This document shows, piece after piece, positions 25,767 through 34,017 of a stretch of DNA of 64,000 bases (within the stretch, counting starts at the first letter, position 1; each line of letters opens with the position of its first letter). The position numbers and the translations under genes are program-made. This DNA is from Bacillota bacterium. Lineage in GTDB: Bacteria; Bacillota; Clostridia; Oscillospirales; Oscillospiraceae. The notes under the pieces were generated by a model. That model had not been told where the DNA came from, did no database searches, and worked only from the letters and a program-made list of their open reading frames with translations. The stretch spans positions 43,805-107,804 of the forward strand of contig JAEXCS010000028.1 in the NCBI GenBank assembly GCA_023402075.1. Reading direction: 5' to 3'.

Positions 25767-27050
25767 TTAGCGCTGATATTCAAATTCAAAGTCGTAGAGA
25801 GAAACGGTGTCGCCGTCCAGAATGCCCATCTCCTCCAACCGCTGATAAAGACCGGAATCCCGCAGAGTTCTGTCGAAATACATCCGGCTTTCATAGTCGT
25901 TCAGGTTCACGTTGCTCATCAGCCGCTGGAGCCACGGGCCGTCCACCACCCAAACGCCGTCGTCTGTGCGCTGGATATCCAGAGGCTGGGAATAGTCGAT
26001 CACCGGCGGACGGGGGACATACTCCGGCTCGTACACCACAATGGGCGGCAAAGCCGAGAGCTGCTCGCTCACCTTGTTCATCAATTTGTCAACGCCCTGA
26101 TGGGCAGCGGCGGAAATCTCGAACAGGGGATACCCCAGCTTTTCAACGTGCTTGCGCAGCCGCTCCAAATTTTCGGAATCCTCCATTACGTCGATCTTGT
26201 TGGCAGCTACAATCTGGGGCCGCTTTTCAAGGTCGGCGCTGTACTGAATCAGCTCAGCGTTGATGGCGTCAAAATCCTCCACGGGGTCCCGGCCCTCGCT
26301 GCCGGACACGTCCACCACATGAATCAGCAGGCGGCAGCGGTCAATATGGCGCAGAAAATCGTGACCCAGACCCGCGCCCTCGCTGGCCCCCTCAATGATA
26401 CCGGGAATGTCTGCCAGCACAAAGGAGCGGCCCTCACCCACGTACACCACGCCAAGGTTTGGAGAAAGGGTGGTGAAATGATAGTTGGCGATTTTGGGCT
26501 GGGCGCGGCTTACCACGCTTAGCAGCGTGGATTTTCCCACGTTGGGAAAGCCCACCAGACCCACGTCGGCCAAAAGCTTCAGCTCCAGCAGCACGTCGTG
26601 GCTCTGGCCGGGGGTTCCGCCCTTGGAAAAGCGGGGAATCTGCCGGGTGGGGGTGGCAAAGTGGGAGTTTCCCCAGCCGCCCCGGCCGCCCTTGCAGAGG
26701 ACATAAGGCTCTCCGTCGGACATGTCCTTGATAATTTCGCCAGTTTCCGCGTCCCGCACCAAGGTGCCCCGGGGCACCTTAATGATCAGGTTCGCGCCGT
26801 CCTTGCCGGACTTACGCGCACCCTGCCCGTCCATACCGTTGGGAGCGGCATACTTTCGCTTGTAGCGGAAGTCCAGAAGGGTGGAGAGATTGTCGTCCAC
26901 CTGTAAAATGACAGAACCGCCCTTGCCGCCGTCTCCGCCGTCGGGTCCGCCTGCGGCCACATATTTTTCACGGTGGAAAGAAACCACTCCGTTTCCGCCG
27001 TTGCCCGCCCGCACGGTAATGCGGGCCTTGTCGATAAAAGAAGACGCCAT
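25767..27050 (-). CDS. obg: Obg/CgtA ribosome-associated GTPase
   Basis: A 427-residue essential GTPase acting in 50S assembly and stress control. It has the N-terminal Gly-rich Obg fold (FHREKYVAAGGPDGGDGGKGG), a G domain with GFPNVGKST, DIPGIIEGA and NKID motifs, and a C-terminal OCT domain (about 345-427), as in Bacillus. It follows rplU-prp-rpmA, the common bacterial order, although a strong terminator lies between rpmA and obg, so it may rely on readthrough or its own promoter. Confidence 0.96.
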   Translation of the reverse strand: MASSFIDKARITVRAGNGGNGVVSFHREKYVAAGGPDGGDGGKGGSVILQVDDNLSTLLDFRYKRKYAAPNGMDGQGARKSGKDGANLIIKVPRGTLVRDAETGEIIKDMSDGEPYVLCKGGRGGWGNSHFATPTRQIPRFSKGGTPGQSHDVLLELKLLADVGLVGFPNVGKSTLLSVVSRAQPKIANYHFTTLSPNLGVVYVGEGRSFVLADIPGIIEGASEGAGLGHDFLRHIDRCRLLIHVVDVSGSEGRDPVEDFDAINAELIQYSADLEKRPQIVAANKIDVMEDSENLERLRKHVEKLGYPLFEISAAAHQGVDKLMNKVSEQLSALPPIVVYEPEYVPRPPVIDYSQPLDIQRTDDGVWVVDGPWLQRLMSNVNLNDYESRMYFDRTLRDSGLYQRLEEMGILDGDTVSLYDFEFEYQR

Positions 27051-27150
27051 AAACTGCCTCGCTTTCTTGTCGGCTGGTCAGCTCCCCGCGTCCGGCGTGT
27101 CCCGGAGGTCGGGAGCGGATCAGCCATACTTCCTAGTGTGTCCCGTTCTA

Positions 27151-27184
27151 AAAAAAGGGCCTCGAACGTCTGCGTTCGAGGCCC
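27151..27184 (-). terminator. Intrinsic terminator after rpmA
   Basis: On the minus strand a perfect 12-bp stem (27184-27173 with 27168-27157) is followed by six U. It lies between rpmA and obg. Confidence 0.88.
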
Positions 27185-27199
27185 TTCCAAGGTGTTCGG

Positions 27200-27481
27200 T
27201 TACTGCGCCTCGTAGACGGAGACCTTCTTGCGGTCCCTGCCCAGGTGCTCAAAACGAACCACGCCGGTTGCAGTGGCAAACAGAGTGTCGTCCTTGCCCT
27301 TGCCCACGTTGGTGCCGGGATGAATGTGGGTGCCGCGCTGACGAACCAGAATGTTGCCGGCCAGAACCGTCTGCCCGTCCGCGCGCTTCACGCCCAGACG
27401 CTGGGCGTTGGAGTCGCGGCCGTTCTTGGTGGAGCCGCCGCCCTTTTTGTGGGCGAAAAATTGCAAGCCAATGTTCAGCAT
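27200..27481 (-). CDS. rpmA: 50S ribosomal protein L27 with cleavable N-terminal extension
   Basis: A 93-residue L27. The start MLNIGLQFF precedes AHKKGGGS, the true mature N-terminus that reaches the peptidyl-transferase centre. In Firmicutes this nine-residue prepeptide is removed by Prp, and the prp gene lies directly upstream. GAAAGGATGG precedes the ATG. The C-terminal part (RQRGTHIHPGTNVGKGKDDTLFA) is canonical. Confidence 0.97.
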   Translation of the reverse strand: MLNIGLQFFAHKKGGGSTKNGRDSNAQRLGVKRADGQTVLAGNILVRQRGTHIHPGTNVGKGKDDTLFATATGVVRFEHLGRDRKKVSVYEAQ

Positions 27482-27529
27482 AATAAAGAACCATCCTTTC
27501 TTTCAGACTTGTTTTAGATGGGGAGGGGG

Positions 27530-27859
27530 TCAGCCCTCCAAAACCTCAATATTTTCGGGATACTCGTCATGAAGCTGGGCGAAATAGACCATCAGGCCCG
27601 TCAGAAGCGGCTGACAGCAGTCCTCCAGCTCGGCGGATAGCCCGCCGGGGAGACGAAAGCTGATGTCCGCGTCCTCATCGCTCACCTTCACGCTGGCCGC
27701 CAGACCCAGCACATCGTTTATGGTCGCGTCCACCAAGCGCACGGCGCTGGTGACGGCGGCACAAACGATGTCGCATCCGGCTTCGGCGTATCCGCTGTGT
27801 CCCTGAGCGTCGAATCCGCAGATGCGCTCGCCCTCCATGTGGAACGTAACGGTAGTCAT
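27530..27859 (-). CDS. prp: Ribosomal-processing cysteine protease Prp
   Basis: A 109-residue cysteine protease of the YsxB/DUF464 family that removes the L27 prepeptide. The catalytic pair is visible as GHSGYAEAGCDIVCAAV, with His near 21 and Cys near 33. It sits between rplU and rpmA, as is usual for Firmicutes whose L27 carries the extension. Confidence 0.93.
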   Translation of the reverse strand: MTTVTFHMEGERICGFDAQGHSGYAEAGCDIVCAAVTSAVRLVDATINDVLGLAASVKVSDEDADISFRLPGGLSAELEDCCQPLLTGLMVYFAQLHDEYPENIEVLEG

Positions 27860-27862
27860 GCC

Positions 27863-28174
27863 TTAGACAGAGATCTTGCCGATCTCAACCTTGGTGTAAG
27901 GCTGACGGTGGCCCTGACGCTTACGGTAGCCCTTCTTGGCATTGTACTTGAAGATACGAACCTTCTTGCCCTTGCCGTTTTTGACGATGGTGGCGTCCAC
28001 GCTGGCGCCTGCCACAACGGGAGCGCCAAAGGTGGCCTTGTCCCCGTCCAGAATGGCCAGAACGCGGTCAAACTTCACGGCGTCGCCGGCTTCGTTGTCC
28101 AGCTTCTCGATGAAGACCACGTCGCCCTCTGCGACCTTGTACTGCTTGCCGCCGGTTTCAATGATTGCGTGCAT
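27863..28174 (-). CDS. rplU: 50S ribosomal protein L21
   Basis: A 103-residue L21 starting MHAIIETGGKQYKV and containing KVRIFKYNAKKGYRKRQGHRQPYT. The ATG at 28174 has GAAGGAG eight bases upstream; the longer frame runs through the leader and is rejected. It is the first gene of rplU-prp-rpmA. Confidence 0.96.
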   Translation of the reverse strand: MHAIIETGGKQYKVAEGDVVFIEKLDNEAGDAVKFDRVLAILDGDKATFGAPVVAGASVDATIVKNGKGKKVRIFKYNAKKGYRKRQGHRQPYTKVEIGKISV

Positions 28175-28251
28175 ATGTTTCAACTCCTTCAATACGGGCT
28201 CGCTGTCGGGGGCGGCGTCCATAAGGCGCACTTTTACCCATTCAAAGCGGC
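28175..28251 (-). ncRNA. Probable L21 autoregulatory leader
   Basis: About 80 bases separate the predicted transcription start from rplU. They contain GC-rich complementary segments, for example GGCGCACTTTTACC against neighbouring GC runs in the sense strand. Firmicutes rplU transcripts carry an L21 leader that binds L21 and represses the operon. Position supports this; I could not confirm the consensus fold by eye. Confidence 0.4.
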
Positions 28252-28257
28252 TTACTA

Positions 28258-28286
28258 ATTATAGCGGCCAAATACGGCGTTGTCAA
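28258..28286 (-). promoter_or_regulatory. Consensus sigma-A promoter of rplU-prp-rpmA
   Basis: On the minus strand TTGACA (28286-28281), a 17-base spacer and TATAAT (28263-28258) form a perfect consensus promoter 84 bases before the rplU start. Confidence 0.92.
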
Positions 28287-28319
28287 GCAAAAATGACCCG
28301 TTTTCGCATATTTTCCGAA

Positions 28320-28910
28320 TCATACGGGGATTACCGGCTCGCCGGGGCGGAAAACGCGGACATTCTGCTCCTGTCTGATCTCCCAGAGGTTGCCGCAGGC
28401 GGTGGGGCAGGCGCGGTCGATGGGGTCAAACACCCGCTTCCAGCTCTCTAGAATCCGGGCCGTCTCCTCCGGGTATTTCCCGGCGTACCGCCCTTCAAAA
28501 AACTCAAAGGAATTGGTGACGCCGATGTCTTGCAGATGCTTTCGGTATGCGGCCTCGTCGGCGTCGTCCAAAGGGAGATAGCGGTGGTTGAGGACGTAGT
28601 CCCACTTTGCGTCGTCAAAAAACACAATCCGGTCCTCCGGTACGTCCAGTGCGTAGACCACCGTCCCCTCAATAGGCGGCAGGCAGTTTTTTACATTGGG
28701 TGTGCACCAGATGAACAGCTCCGCCCCCTCCGGTTTGGGGACAAGACGGGCGGCCTCCCGGGCAAACCAGTCGTAGCAGTCGAGATAATGCCCTGCCATG
28801 TCGCCGAAGTGAAGCTGTACGTAAATCCGTTGGTTCACAATGCGCCCGCCATGCTCCAGCATCAGCAAAGTCTTGTCGCTCTGGCGGGTATAGAGCCGGA
28901 TTGTGTTCAT
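28320..28910 (-). CDS. DUF3841 family protein
   Basis: A 196-residue soluble protein with the DUF3841 pattern: N-terminal IRLYTRQSDKTLLMLEHGG, a SYDWM-like YDWFAREAARLV, then VPEDRIVFFDDAKWDYVLNHRYL and a C-terminal ESWKRVFD. The family often begins with a statement-like IKLWTIQ motif and is common in Clostridia, but its function is unknown. The start follows AAGGGAGG. It lies 12 bases after the nucleosidase gene and probably shares its transcript. Confidence 0.65.
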   Translation of the reverse strand: MNTIRLYTRQSDKTLLMLEHGGRIVNQRIYVQLHFGDMAGHYLDCYDWFAREAARLVPKPEGAELFIWCTPNVKNCLPPIEGTVVYALDVPEDRIVFFDDAKWDYVLNHRYLPLDDADEAAYRKHLQDIGVTNSFEFFEGRYAGKYPEETARILESWKRVFDPIDRACPTACGNLWEIRQEQNVRVFRPGEPVIPV

Positions 28911-28922
28911 GAAAAACCTCCC

Positions 28923-29606
28923 TTATGAAAGCTCCGACAGCGCTTGAGCAAGGGGAAGAACCACTCGTCCAAGGCTTTCCAGCGCTTGGGTAAAGTCAAA
29001 ATACTCCTCTGCCTGATTGTCAAAAAACAGGTGGTCGGACACGGACTTCAGCGCGGCAAATTTTACATCGTTTCGCACGCATACCTGCGCCACAGCGCAG
29101 GCCTCCATCTCCACCAGCAGAGGATGGAAGGTATCGGCGATCCACTGGGCGCGATCACCCTTTACGGCAAACCAATCCCCGGTGGCTACCCGGCCCTTTA
29201 CGGTATCTACGCCCTGTTTTTTGAGAAGGGACAGGCAGGTGTCCGGCTCCCATGTGGGAAATTCCGTCTTATTCACGGTGGAAACAAGGCCGATGGGGTC
29301 CCCCACGGCAGTGGTGTCCACGTCGTGCTGCACCAGCGTGTCGGCCACCACAAGGGAGCCGATCGCAAGGTCGGTACAGCAGCCTGCTACTCCCGCGTTT
29401 AAAATCAGCTCTGCGCCAAAGCGCAGACAGAGGATTTCGGCGGCAGCGGCGGCGTTGACCTTGCCAACACCGCCCGCACAGGCAAGGATTCCCGGTGCGA
29501 CCTCAAAAAACGGAATACCGGAGACGGTTTCAATCGCTGATAGCTCCCTCGCTCCGGGTAGGGCGTGCAGCTCCGCAGGCATGGCAAATTGCAGGGCGAC
29601 TTTCAT
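28923..29606 (-). CDS. 5'-methylthioadenosine/S-adenosylhomocysteine nucleosidase-like protein
   Basis: A 227-residue member of the PNP/UDP phosphorylase superfamily closest to MTA/SAH nucleosidase. It shows MKVALQFAMPAEL, GGVGKVNAA, LNAGVAG, QHDVDTTAVGDPIG, VATGDWFA and VEMEACAVAQVC, where the Glu pair binds the ribose, and a SDHL motif with the catalytic Asp. It would recycle methylthioadenosine or S-adenosylhomocysteine. The ATG at 29606 follows AGGAGG; the longer frame is not needed. Futalosine-type substrates cannot be excluded. Confidence 0.85.
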   Translation of the reverse strand: MKVALQFAMPAELHALPGARELSAIETVSGIPFFEVAPGILACAGGVGKVNAAAAAEILCLRFGAELILNAGVAGCCTDLAIGSLVVADTLVQHDVDTTAVGDPIGLVSTVNKTEFPTWEPDTCLSLLKKQGVDTVKGRVATGDWFAVKGDRAQWIADTFHPLLVEMEACAVAQVCVRNDVKFAALKSVSDHLFFDNQAEEYFDFTQALESLGRVVLPLAQALSELS

Positions 29607-29821
29607 AAGGTTCCTCCTGAAGTACCGGCGGGCAAAAGGGCCAGAAGCCGTTCCGCCGCCGGGAAATGACAGCTTCATTGTAACACAGGGAGCGAGACGG
29701 GGCAACGAAAAAATAGGGCGGATTGGCTCTGCCCGCAGCCAAGCCTGAGCGGGACAAGGTTTACGCAGGTAAAAGACACAGCCGGACGGGAAACCCCGCC
29801 CGGCGGCGGGCTGAAAGTGCT

Positions 29822-30292
29822 TCAGGAATCGTATTCGATACTGTAATAGATGCAGGCGTCCAAATCGTAAATGATAAATAGATAGTTTTCACAATTTCCA
29901 TTTGGAAACTCTCTGGGGCTGTCATCCCGAAAATACCACAGACCATTGGTGACCTGAATGGCATCATTCGCTTCCTTAACGCTCCTTAACTGCAAATGCG
30001 CATACTCGGAGATAGGTGTTTTCATAAATCCATCCTCTATCAGCTTCTGTGCATACTCGTTGGATGCGTCTGGCGGAATATGAGCCGTAATAGTTGCAAT
30101 CCCATCCCCATGAAACCCACCGTGGTCATCTGTTTGTGTGACCTGCGTCCCCTCCGGGAAAGGAATGTAATATTTATTATTTATGTCATCTCTCCACGCG
30201 ACCCTCAGTACAAATAAGAAAAGGATCCCGGCAAAAATACCAAACCCGACCAGCGCTCCATAGAGCATGGAATGATCCCGATTTCTAGCCAT
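29822..30292 (-). CDS. Cassette membrane protein A, copy 1
   Basis: A 156-residue protein with a short basic start (MARNRDHSMLYG), one transmembrane helix (about 13-33) and an outside domain with the pattern PEGTQVTQTDD, IPPDAS, then VTNGLWYF.DD.P and the invariant end YDLDACIYYSIEYDS. This is the most diverged copy in the helix region (GALVGFGIFAG). It begins four bases after the frameshifted C1 gene and is the last gene of the array. The family is unknown to me; a membrane-anchored immunity or accessory protein is inference from the array context. Confidence 0.65.
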   Translation of the reverse strand: MARNRDHSMLYGALVGFGIFAGILFLFVLRVAWRDDINNKYYIPFPEGTQVTQTDDHGGFHGDGIATITAHIPPDASNEYAQKLIEDGFMKTPISEYAHLQLRSVKEANDAIQVTNGLWYFRDDSPREFPNGNCENYLFIIYDLDACIYYSIEYDS

Positions 30293-30296
30293 AAAA

Positions 30297-30991
30297 CTAT
30301 CCTTCATACCCTTTCGGATTCTGAAACAAAATATCATTTTCCTTGCAAACCGCTGTGATCAGCTCCTGCAATTCGCCCATATCAACCGTCTCGGGATTTA
30401 GCGTTATATAAAGCGCGCACGGTCCCCATTCGCTCAGGTCAAACCACACATCGTAATTTCCGGCGGCAACCGCTTTGGCGGCATCCTCCGCACTTAAAAT
30501 TGCTGGCGTATCAGGCAATACGTAAAAATCAAAAAAACTGGGGTCTGCCGTGTTGATTTCCTGATTCATCCAAAACGCAGTTGCGTCAAAGCCCTTTGTC
30601 AGAAGCGCCAGCATTTTTTCATCCTTTGCATAAATCGAAACCGGAGAACCTATATCCTCCAGAAAGCGGCGATACCGCACGGGAAAGCGTTCGGGATGGA
30701 ACTTCTCTTTTTTGAAAATTTCCTATTGGAGCCGATTTTTGTCAAAATCAGTCCGGAACCGCAGATGCGTTTGATAATCTCCATACTGAGCTTTATGATT
30801 CTGCGGTCATCCTCGCCTACGTTGGCGCCAAATTCATATTGAATGTGTGTACTTGGAACGGTTTTCTGGGCCTCGTCCGTGCATTTGAGAAAGTGCAGAC
30901 TACCATCCGGCGGCCAGTCATCCGGCGTCAACGTAGAGTCGTGATGCCGTGGGAAATAGTAAAGGTCCCATAAAAATTTAATCAGTCCCAT
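30297..30991 (-). pseudogene. Cassette protein C, copy 1, frameshifted
   Basis: It starts MGLIKFLWDLYYFPRHHDSTL after a strong GGAGG and ends ITLNPETVDMGELQELI...NPKGYEG. Compared with the intact copy at 34018-34704, one base is missing just 5' of an A6 run near 30707-30718, so the two halves lie in different frames (695 bases, not a multiple of three). With the base restored it would be 231 residues. The run of identical bases could hide a sequencing error or allow programmed slippage; decay is the simplest reading. Function is unknown. Confidence 0.7.
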
Positions 30992-30993
30992 AT

Positions 30994-31050
30994 CTAATCC
31001 TCCGTGCAAGTAATATCTACGATATACCGTCCAAAGCGCTGCCGATGCCC
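30994..31050 (-). pseudogene. Z remnant: RYIVDITCTED tail only
   Basis: Immediately before C1 the minus strand encodes FGRYIVDITCTED and a stop. This is the same tail that precedes the other C gene (Z3). The glycine-zipper part is gone; upstream sequence up to the D1 stop (31051-31101) has no recognisable frame. Retention of the exact tail beside C1 shows that tail and C gene travel together. Confidence 0.5.
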
Positions 31051-31101
31051 ATAAACTCCAATACGGCTCTGTGCAAGTTGAAAAAATCTACCTTTATGCC
31101 A

Positions 31102-31761
31102 CTATATGATTTTCTTACTATGCGTTTCACACACCCGCTGAATGCGCTCCATGACATCGAATTTCGATACCGCTGCGGGGTTTATGGAAACATTTAGCTC
31201 CACATGAAAGTCTCGATAGGAAATGACGTAATCCGCCAACGAATGCACCACACTGAAGTGCGCGTCCTCATAGAGACGATCGGGGTCGATTTCCGGCGGT
31301 GTGTAAAAACCATAAACAGAGTGGTCAAAGGCGGTGGCGCAGTTTGGAATCTGATAAAAACGCTCCATTAATGCACGATTGGCTCCTTTTGTCTGCACGA
31401 TAATCTCACAGTCGCCGTCAAAAAAAGTTTCCGCTTTCTGTTCGGACGCATATTGCGCAGCTAAGTTTGAAAGAACCACCTTCGGAGAGTTATTCTGAAA
31501 CCAAAATTTTTTTGTGTTTGAAACTTGCAGGAGGGGAGTCTTTAGCCAAGTGAACACGGCGCAATCCTTAAGCAGTTCATCCATCACGTCCAATACGACG
31601 GAAACAAGCCCCTGATAGTCCTCTAAGGAATGCGTTGCATAGCCAAGCGACAGCCGATGTTCGCCCGCCACATTCCAGGAGAGCAGATGTTGGTCTGTCT
31701 CCCAGTCAAGGGCTTCTACTTCAATGACCTTTTCAAAAGACTTCTTTTTCTTCCCAAACAT
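31102..31761 (-). CDS. Cassette protein D, copy 1
   Basis: A 219-residue soluble protein starting MFGKKKKSFEKV. Its C-terminal third (VYGFYTPP...then DVMERIQRVCETHSKKII) shares pattern with the broken D2 gene (TFYGFLSPL...EQLLEICKKHRRKL) and more weakly with the C-type tail (ELQELI.AVC.EN.IL). I therefore read C and D as distant members of one partner family. It starts two bases after the Z1 stop, as expected for a translationally linked pair. No known domain was recognised; an immunity role is inference. Confidence 0.6.
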   Translation of the reverse strand: MFGKKKKSFEKVIEVEALDWETDQHLLSWNVAGEHRLSLGYATHSLEDYQGLVSVVLDVMDELLKDCAVFTWLKTPLLQVSNTKKFWFQNNSPKVVLSNLAAQYASEQKAETFFDGDCEIIVQTKGANRALMERFYQIPNCATAFDHSVYGFYTPPEIDPDRLYEDAHFSVVHSLADYVISYRDFHVELNVSINPAAVSKFDVMERIQRVCETHSKKII

Positions 31762-31763
31762 GA

Positions 31764-32018
31764 TTAAATCACTTCCGTTATATCAATTACTTTTTGTGCA
31801 AACCAATCACCGCCATAGGAACCTGCAACGCCTAATAGCAAACCTCCGGCAAAACCGCCAATCGCGGTTCCAATCCCCGGGAATATTGCAGTCCCAATGA
31901 GCGCACCGTATTTTGCGCCGACACTTCCGCCAAGCGCCCCACCAACCCAGCTGCCGCCAAGTCTTAACGCAAGGCTTAAAACGGGGACCGCAATAAATGC
32001 GGCCGGACCGGTTGCCAC
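31764..32018 (-). CDS. Glycine-zipper mini-ORF Z1
   Basis: An 84-residue frame from a GTG 20 bases after the A2 stop. It reads ATGPAAFIAVPVLSLALRL, then a glycine zipper (GGSWVGGALG, IGTAIFPGIGTAIGGFAGG), ending QKVIDITEVI. Such zippers insert in membranes or pack as helical hairpins and are common near the C-terminus of polymorphic toxins. The start is uncertain, because the open frame continues upstream within the end of A2. It may be a free peptide or a detached toxin C-terminus. Same length as Z2. Confidence 0.55.
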   Translation of the reverse strand: MATGPAAFIAVPVLSLALRLGGSWVGGALGGSVGAKYGALIGTAIFPGIGTAIGGFAGGLLLGVAGSYGGDWFAQKVIDITEVI

Positions 32019-32038
32019 GCCTGCAAGCGCGCAGTCGC

Positions 32039-32506
32039 TCAGGAATCGTATTCGATACTGTAATAGATGCAGGCGTCCAAATCGTAAATTTCGATCCGGA
32101 AGTCTGTGCACTCTCCGTTTGAAGTCTCTTCAGGACTATCATCCCAGAAAAGCCACAGGCCATTTGTAACCTGACCGACGTATTCCAATTCCCTGATGTC
32201 TAACAAGGTCTGCTGTGCAAAATCAGAAAGCGGCGTTTCTTTGAATCCGTCCTCCCGCAGCTTTTGCGCAAACTCCTCGGAGGCTTCCGGCGGAATATAA
32301 GCCGTATCAGTTGCGGCTCCACCCGCACGAAATCCGCGGTCATCTGTTCGCGTGAGTTGTGTTCCCTCGGGGTAAAAGGGGTGGATTTTTGAATATATAT
32401 AACCGATCCCTTTGAAAAATAATACGGTGAAGAGCGGCAGCAACACAAAAAGCCCAAATCCACCTAGCACGCCATAGAGCATGGAATGATCCCGATTTCT
32501 AGCCAT
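32039..32506 (-). CDS. Cassette membrane protein A, copy 2
   Basis: A 155-residue protein: basic start MARNRDHSMLYG, transmembrane helix GVLGGFGLFVLLPLF (about 12-32), then an outside domain with PEGTQLTRTDD, IPPEASEEFAQKLREDGF and the invariant end IEIYDLDACIYYSIEYDS. It follows a remnant of a C gene by four bases and precedes Z1 by 20. N- and C-termini are nearly identical to the other A copies, and the middle is more variable. Confidence 0.7.
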   Translation of the reverse strand: MARNRDHSMLYGVLGGFGLFVLLPLFTVLFFKGIGYIYSKIHPFYPEGTQLTRTDDRGFRAGGAATDTAYIPPEASEEFAQKLREDGFKETPLSDFAQQTLLDIRELEYVGQVTNGLWLFWDDSPEETSNGECTDFRIEIYDLDACIYYSIEYDS

Positions 32507-32510
32507 AAAA

Positions 32511-32674
32511 CTATCCTTCATACCCTTTCGGATTCTGAAACAAAATATCATTTTCCTTGCAAACCGCTGCGATTAACTCCTTCAATTTGTCCACGTAAAC
32601 CGTCTCGGGATTTAGCGTTACATATAGGGCGGAAGCTCCATTCTCACAGATCTGAAATTGCACAATTTCTGATT
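32511..32674 (-). pseudogene. Orphan 3' fragment of a C-type cassette gene
   Basis: Directly after the D2 stop the minus strand stays open and encodes CENGASALYVTLNPETVYV, followed by ELIAAVCKENDILF and the usual NPKGYEG end. This matches the last 55 residues of C1 and C2. The 5' three quarters of the C gene are absent and D2 stands in their place. It is a recombination scar: a D-type module has replaced most of a C-type gene. No start codon or ribosome site is evident, so it is probably not translated. Confidence 0.7.
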
Positions 32675-33259
32675 TTATTGTAATAAATTCAATTTTCTCC
32701 GGTGCTTTTTACAAATCTCCAAAAGCTGTTCAAGAATGGGATCTGTCATATGAGGAACCTCAAGCTGCAAGTAGTCATGCTCTTCGTGATAATATACCTT
32801 GATTGCGTAATCATTTTTTTCAAGTTTCGCAGAAAGTGGCGAAAGAAACCCGTAAAAGGTAAGTTCATAACGGGCTGACTCATTTTCTGGAATGCAATCC
32901 AGTAATTGATAATCAATTCCTTCTGTCGTTGTAATTACAGTTCGTCCCTTCGTAAAAATTGGCTTTTTCCCTGCCTTCAAATAGGCATGAAAAAACGCCT
33001 CTTCCCGAATGTCTTATGAAAAGATACTTTGGCATTGATTGATCACCGCCGGAAAACGGTTCAGAAGCCAAGCCGCATACTCTTTTGCCAGAGAGGCGAA
33101 TTCTAAATCTCCACCTGCATCCAGCGGATAAAGGCAATAAAGCAAGTTTTCTGGATTTTCCGCTTTTTCATGTGAGTAGAATCCGCCCGAAATCAAGGCA
33201 ATTTGTGCGTCTTTCCCCACGGAGGCGCATATTTTCTGCTTGGATTTTCTAAAAACCAT
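32675..33259 (-). pseudogene. Cassette protein D, copy 2, with internal stop
   Basis: One continuous frame of about 195 codons from ATG 33259 (after GGAGTGA) to the stop at 32675, interrupted by TAA at 33014-33016. Before the stop it reads MVFRKSKQKICASVGKDAQ...FPAVINQCQSIFS; after it, DIREEAFFHAYLKAGKKPIF...LEICKKHRRKLNLLQ. Both halves remain protein-like and in frame, so the TAA is recent, a sequencing error or a recoded codon. It may express a 5' peptide only. A GTG at 33268 overlaps the Z2 stop as an alternative start. The tail resembles D1. Confidence 0.65.
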
Positions 33260-33264
33260 GGTTC

Positions 33265-33519
33265 TCACTCCATTACTGTAATGTCAACAACATAACTTCC
33301 TAGCTTATCCCCAGCGAATGAACCTGCAACGCCTAATAGCAAACCTCCGGCAAAACCGCCGATTGCAGTTCCAACGCCAGGAAGAATGGCTGTTCCGATG
33401 CTTGCGCCCAATATGGCGCCGCCCTTGGCGCCAAGCGCCCCGCCAACCCAGCTGCCGCCAAGTCTTAACGCAAGACTCAAAACCGGGACCGCAATAAATG
33501 AGGCAGGACCGGTTGCCAC
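33265..33519 (-). CDS. Glycine-zipper mini-ORF Z2
   Basis: An 84-residue frame from GTG 33519, 20 bases after the A3 stop. It reads ATGPASFIAVPVLSLALRL, then GGSWVGGALG, GTAILPGVGTAIGGFAGG and the end GSYVVDITVME. Nearly identical to Z1 in the first 35 and the middle 20 residues, but different in the last ten, which precede D2 rather than D1. The start is uncertain, as for Z1. Possible free membrane peptide or detached toxin C-terminus. Confidence 0.55.
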   Translation of the reverse strand: MATGPASFIAVPVLSLALRLGGSWVGGALGAKGGAILGASIGTAILPGVGTAIGGFAGGLLLGVAGSFAGDKLGSYVVDITVME

Positions 33520-33539
33520 GCCCCCAAGCGCGCAGTCGC

Positions 33540-34013
33540 TCAGGAATCGTATTCGATACTGTAATAGATGCAGGTGTCCAGATCGTAAATTTCGAATGTA
33601 TAATTAAAACAGTCTCCTCCGGAAAATTCTTTATTAGGGGTATCATCTTGAAAATACCACAGACCATTGGTGACCTGAGCGGCGGCCTCTGCTTCTGTCA
33701 CTCCTTGCAACTGCCTCTGCACATATTCAGAAATCTGGGTTTCTTGAAATCCTTTTTCTCGCAACTGCTGTGCAAATTCCGCGGATTTATCTGATGGGAT
33801 ATTGGATGTGATGGTTGCAACTCCATTTGCCGGAAATCCGCCATAGTCGTCAGTTCTGGTGTCCTGCGTTCCCGCCGGGAAAATAATGCGATCTTCCGAA
33901 TTTACGTAATTTACCCATGTGAAACATAGTGCAACTAAAAGCGGCAACAAAACAAAAAGTCCAAACCCACCCAACACGCCATACAGCATGGAATGATCTC
34001 GTCTTCGTACCAT
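33540..34013 (-). CDS. Cassette membrane protein A, copy 3
   Basis: A 157-residue protein: MVRRRDHSMLYG, helix GVLGGFGLFVLLPLLVAL (about 12-32), and an outside domain with PAGTQDTRTDD, IPSDKSAEFAQQLREKGF, VTNGLWYFQDDTP and the end FEIYDLDTCIYYSIEYDS. It starts four bases after C2. The same spacing occurs for C1-A1 and the C-remnant-A2 pair, so the C 3' end and A start form one conserved block. Confidence 0.7.
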   Translation of the reverse strand: MVRRRDHSMLYGVLGGFGLFVLLPLLVALCFTWVNYVNSEDRIIFPAGTQDTRTDDYGGFPANGVATITSNIPSDKSAEFAQQLREKGFQETQISEYVQRQLQGVTEAEAAAQVTNGLWYFQDDTPNKEFSGGDCFNYTFEIYDLDTCIYYSIEYDS

Positions 34014-34017
34014 ACAA

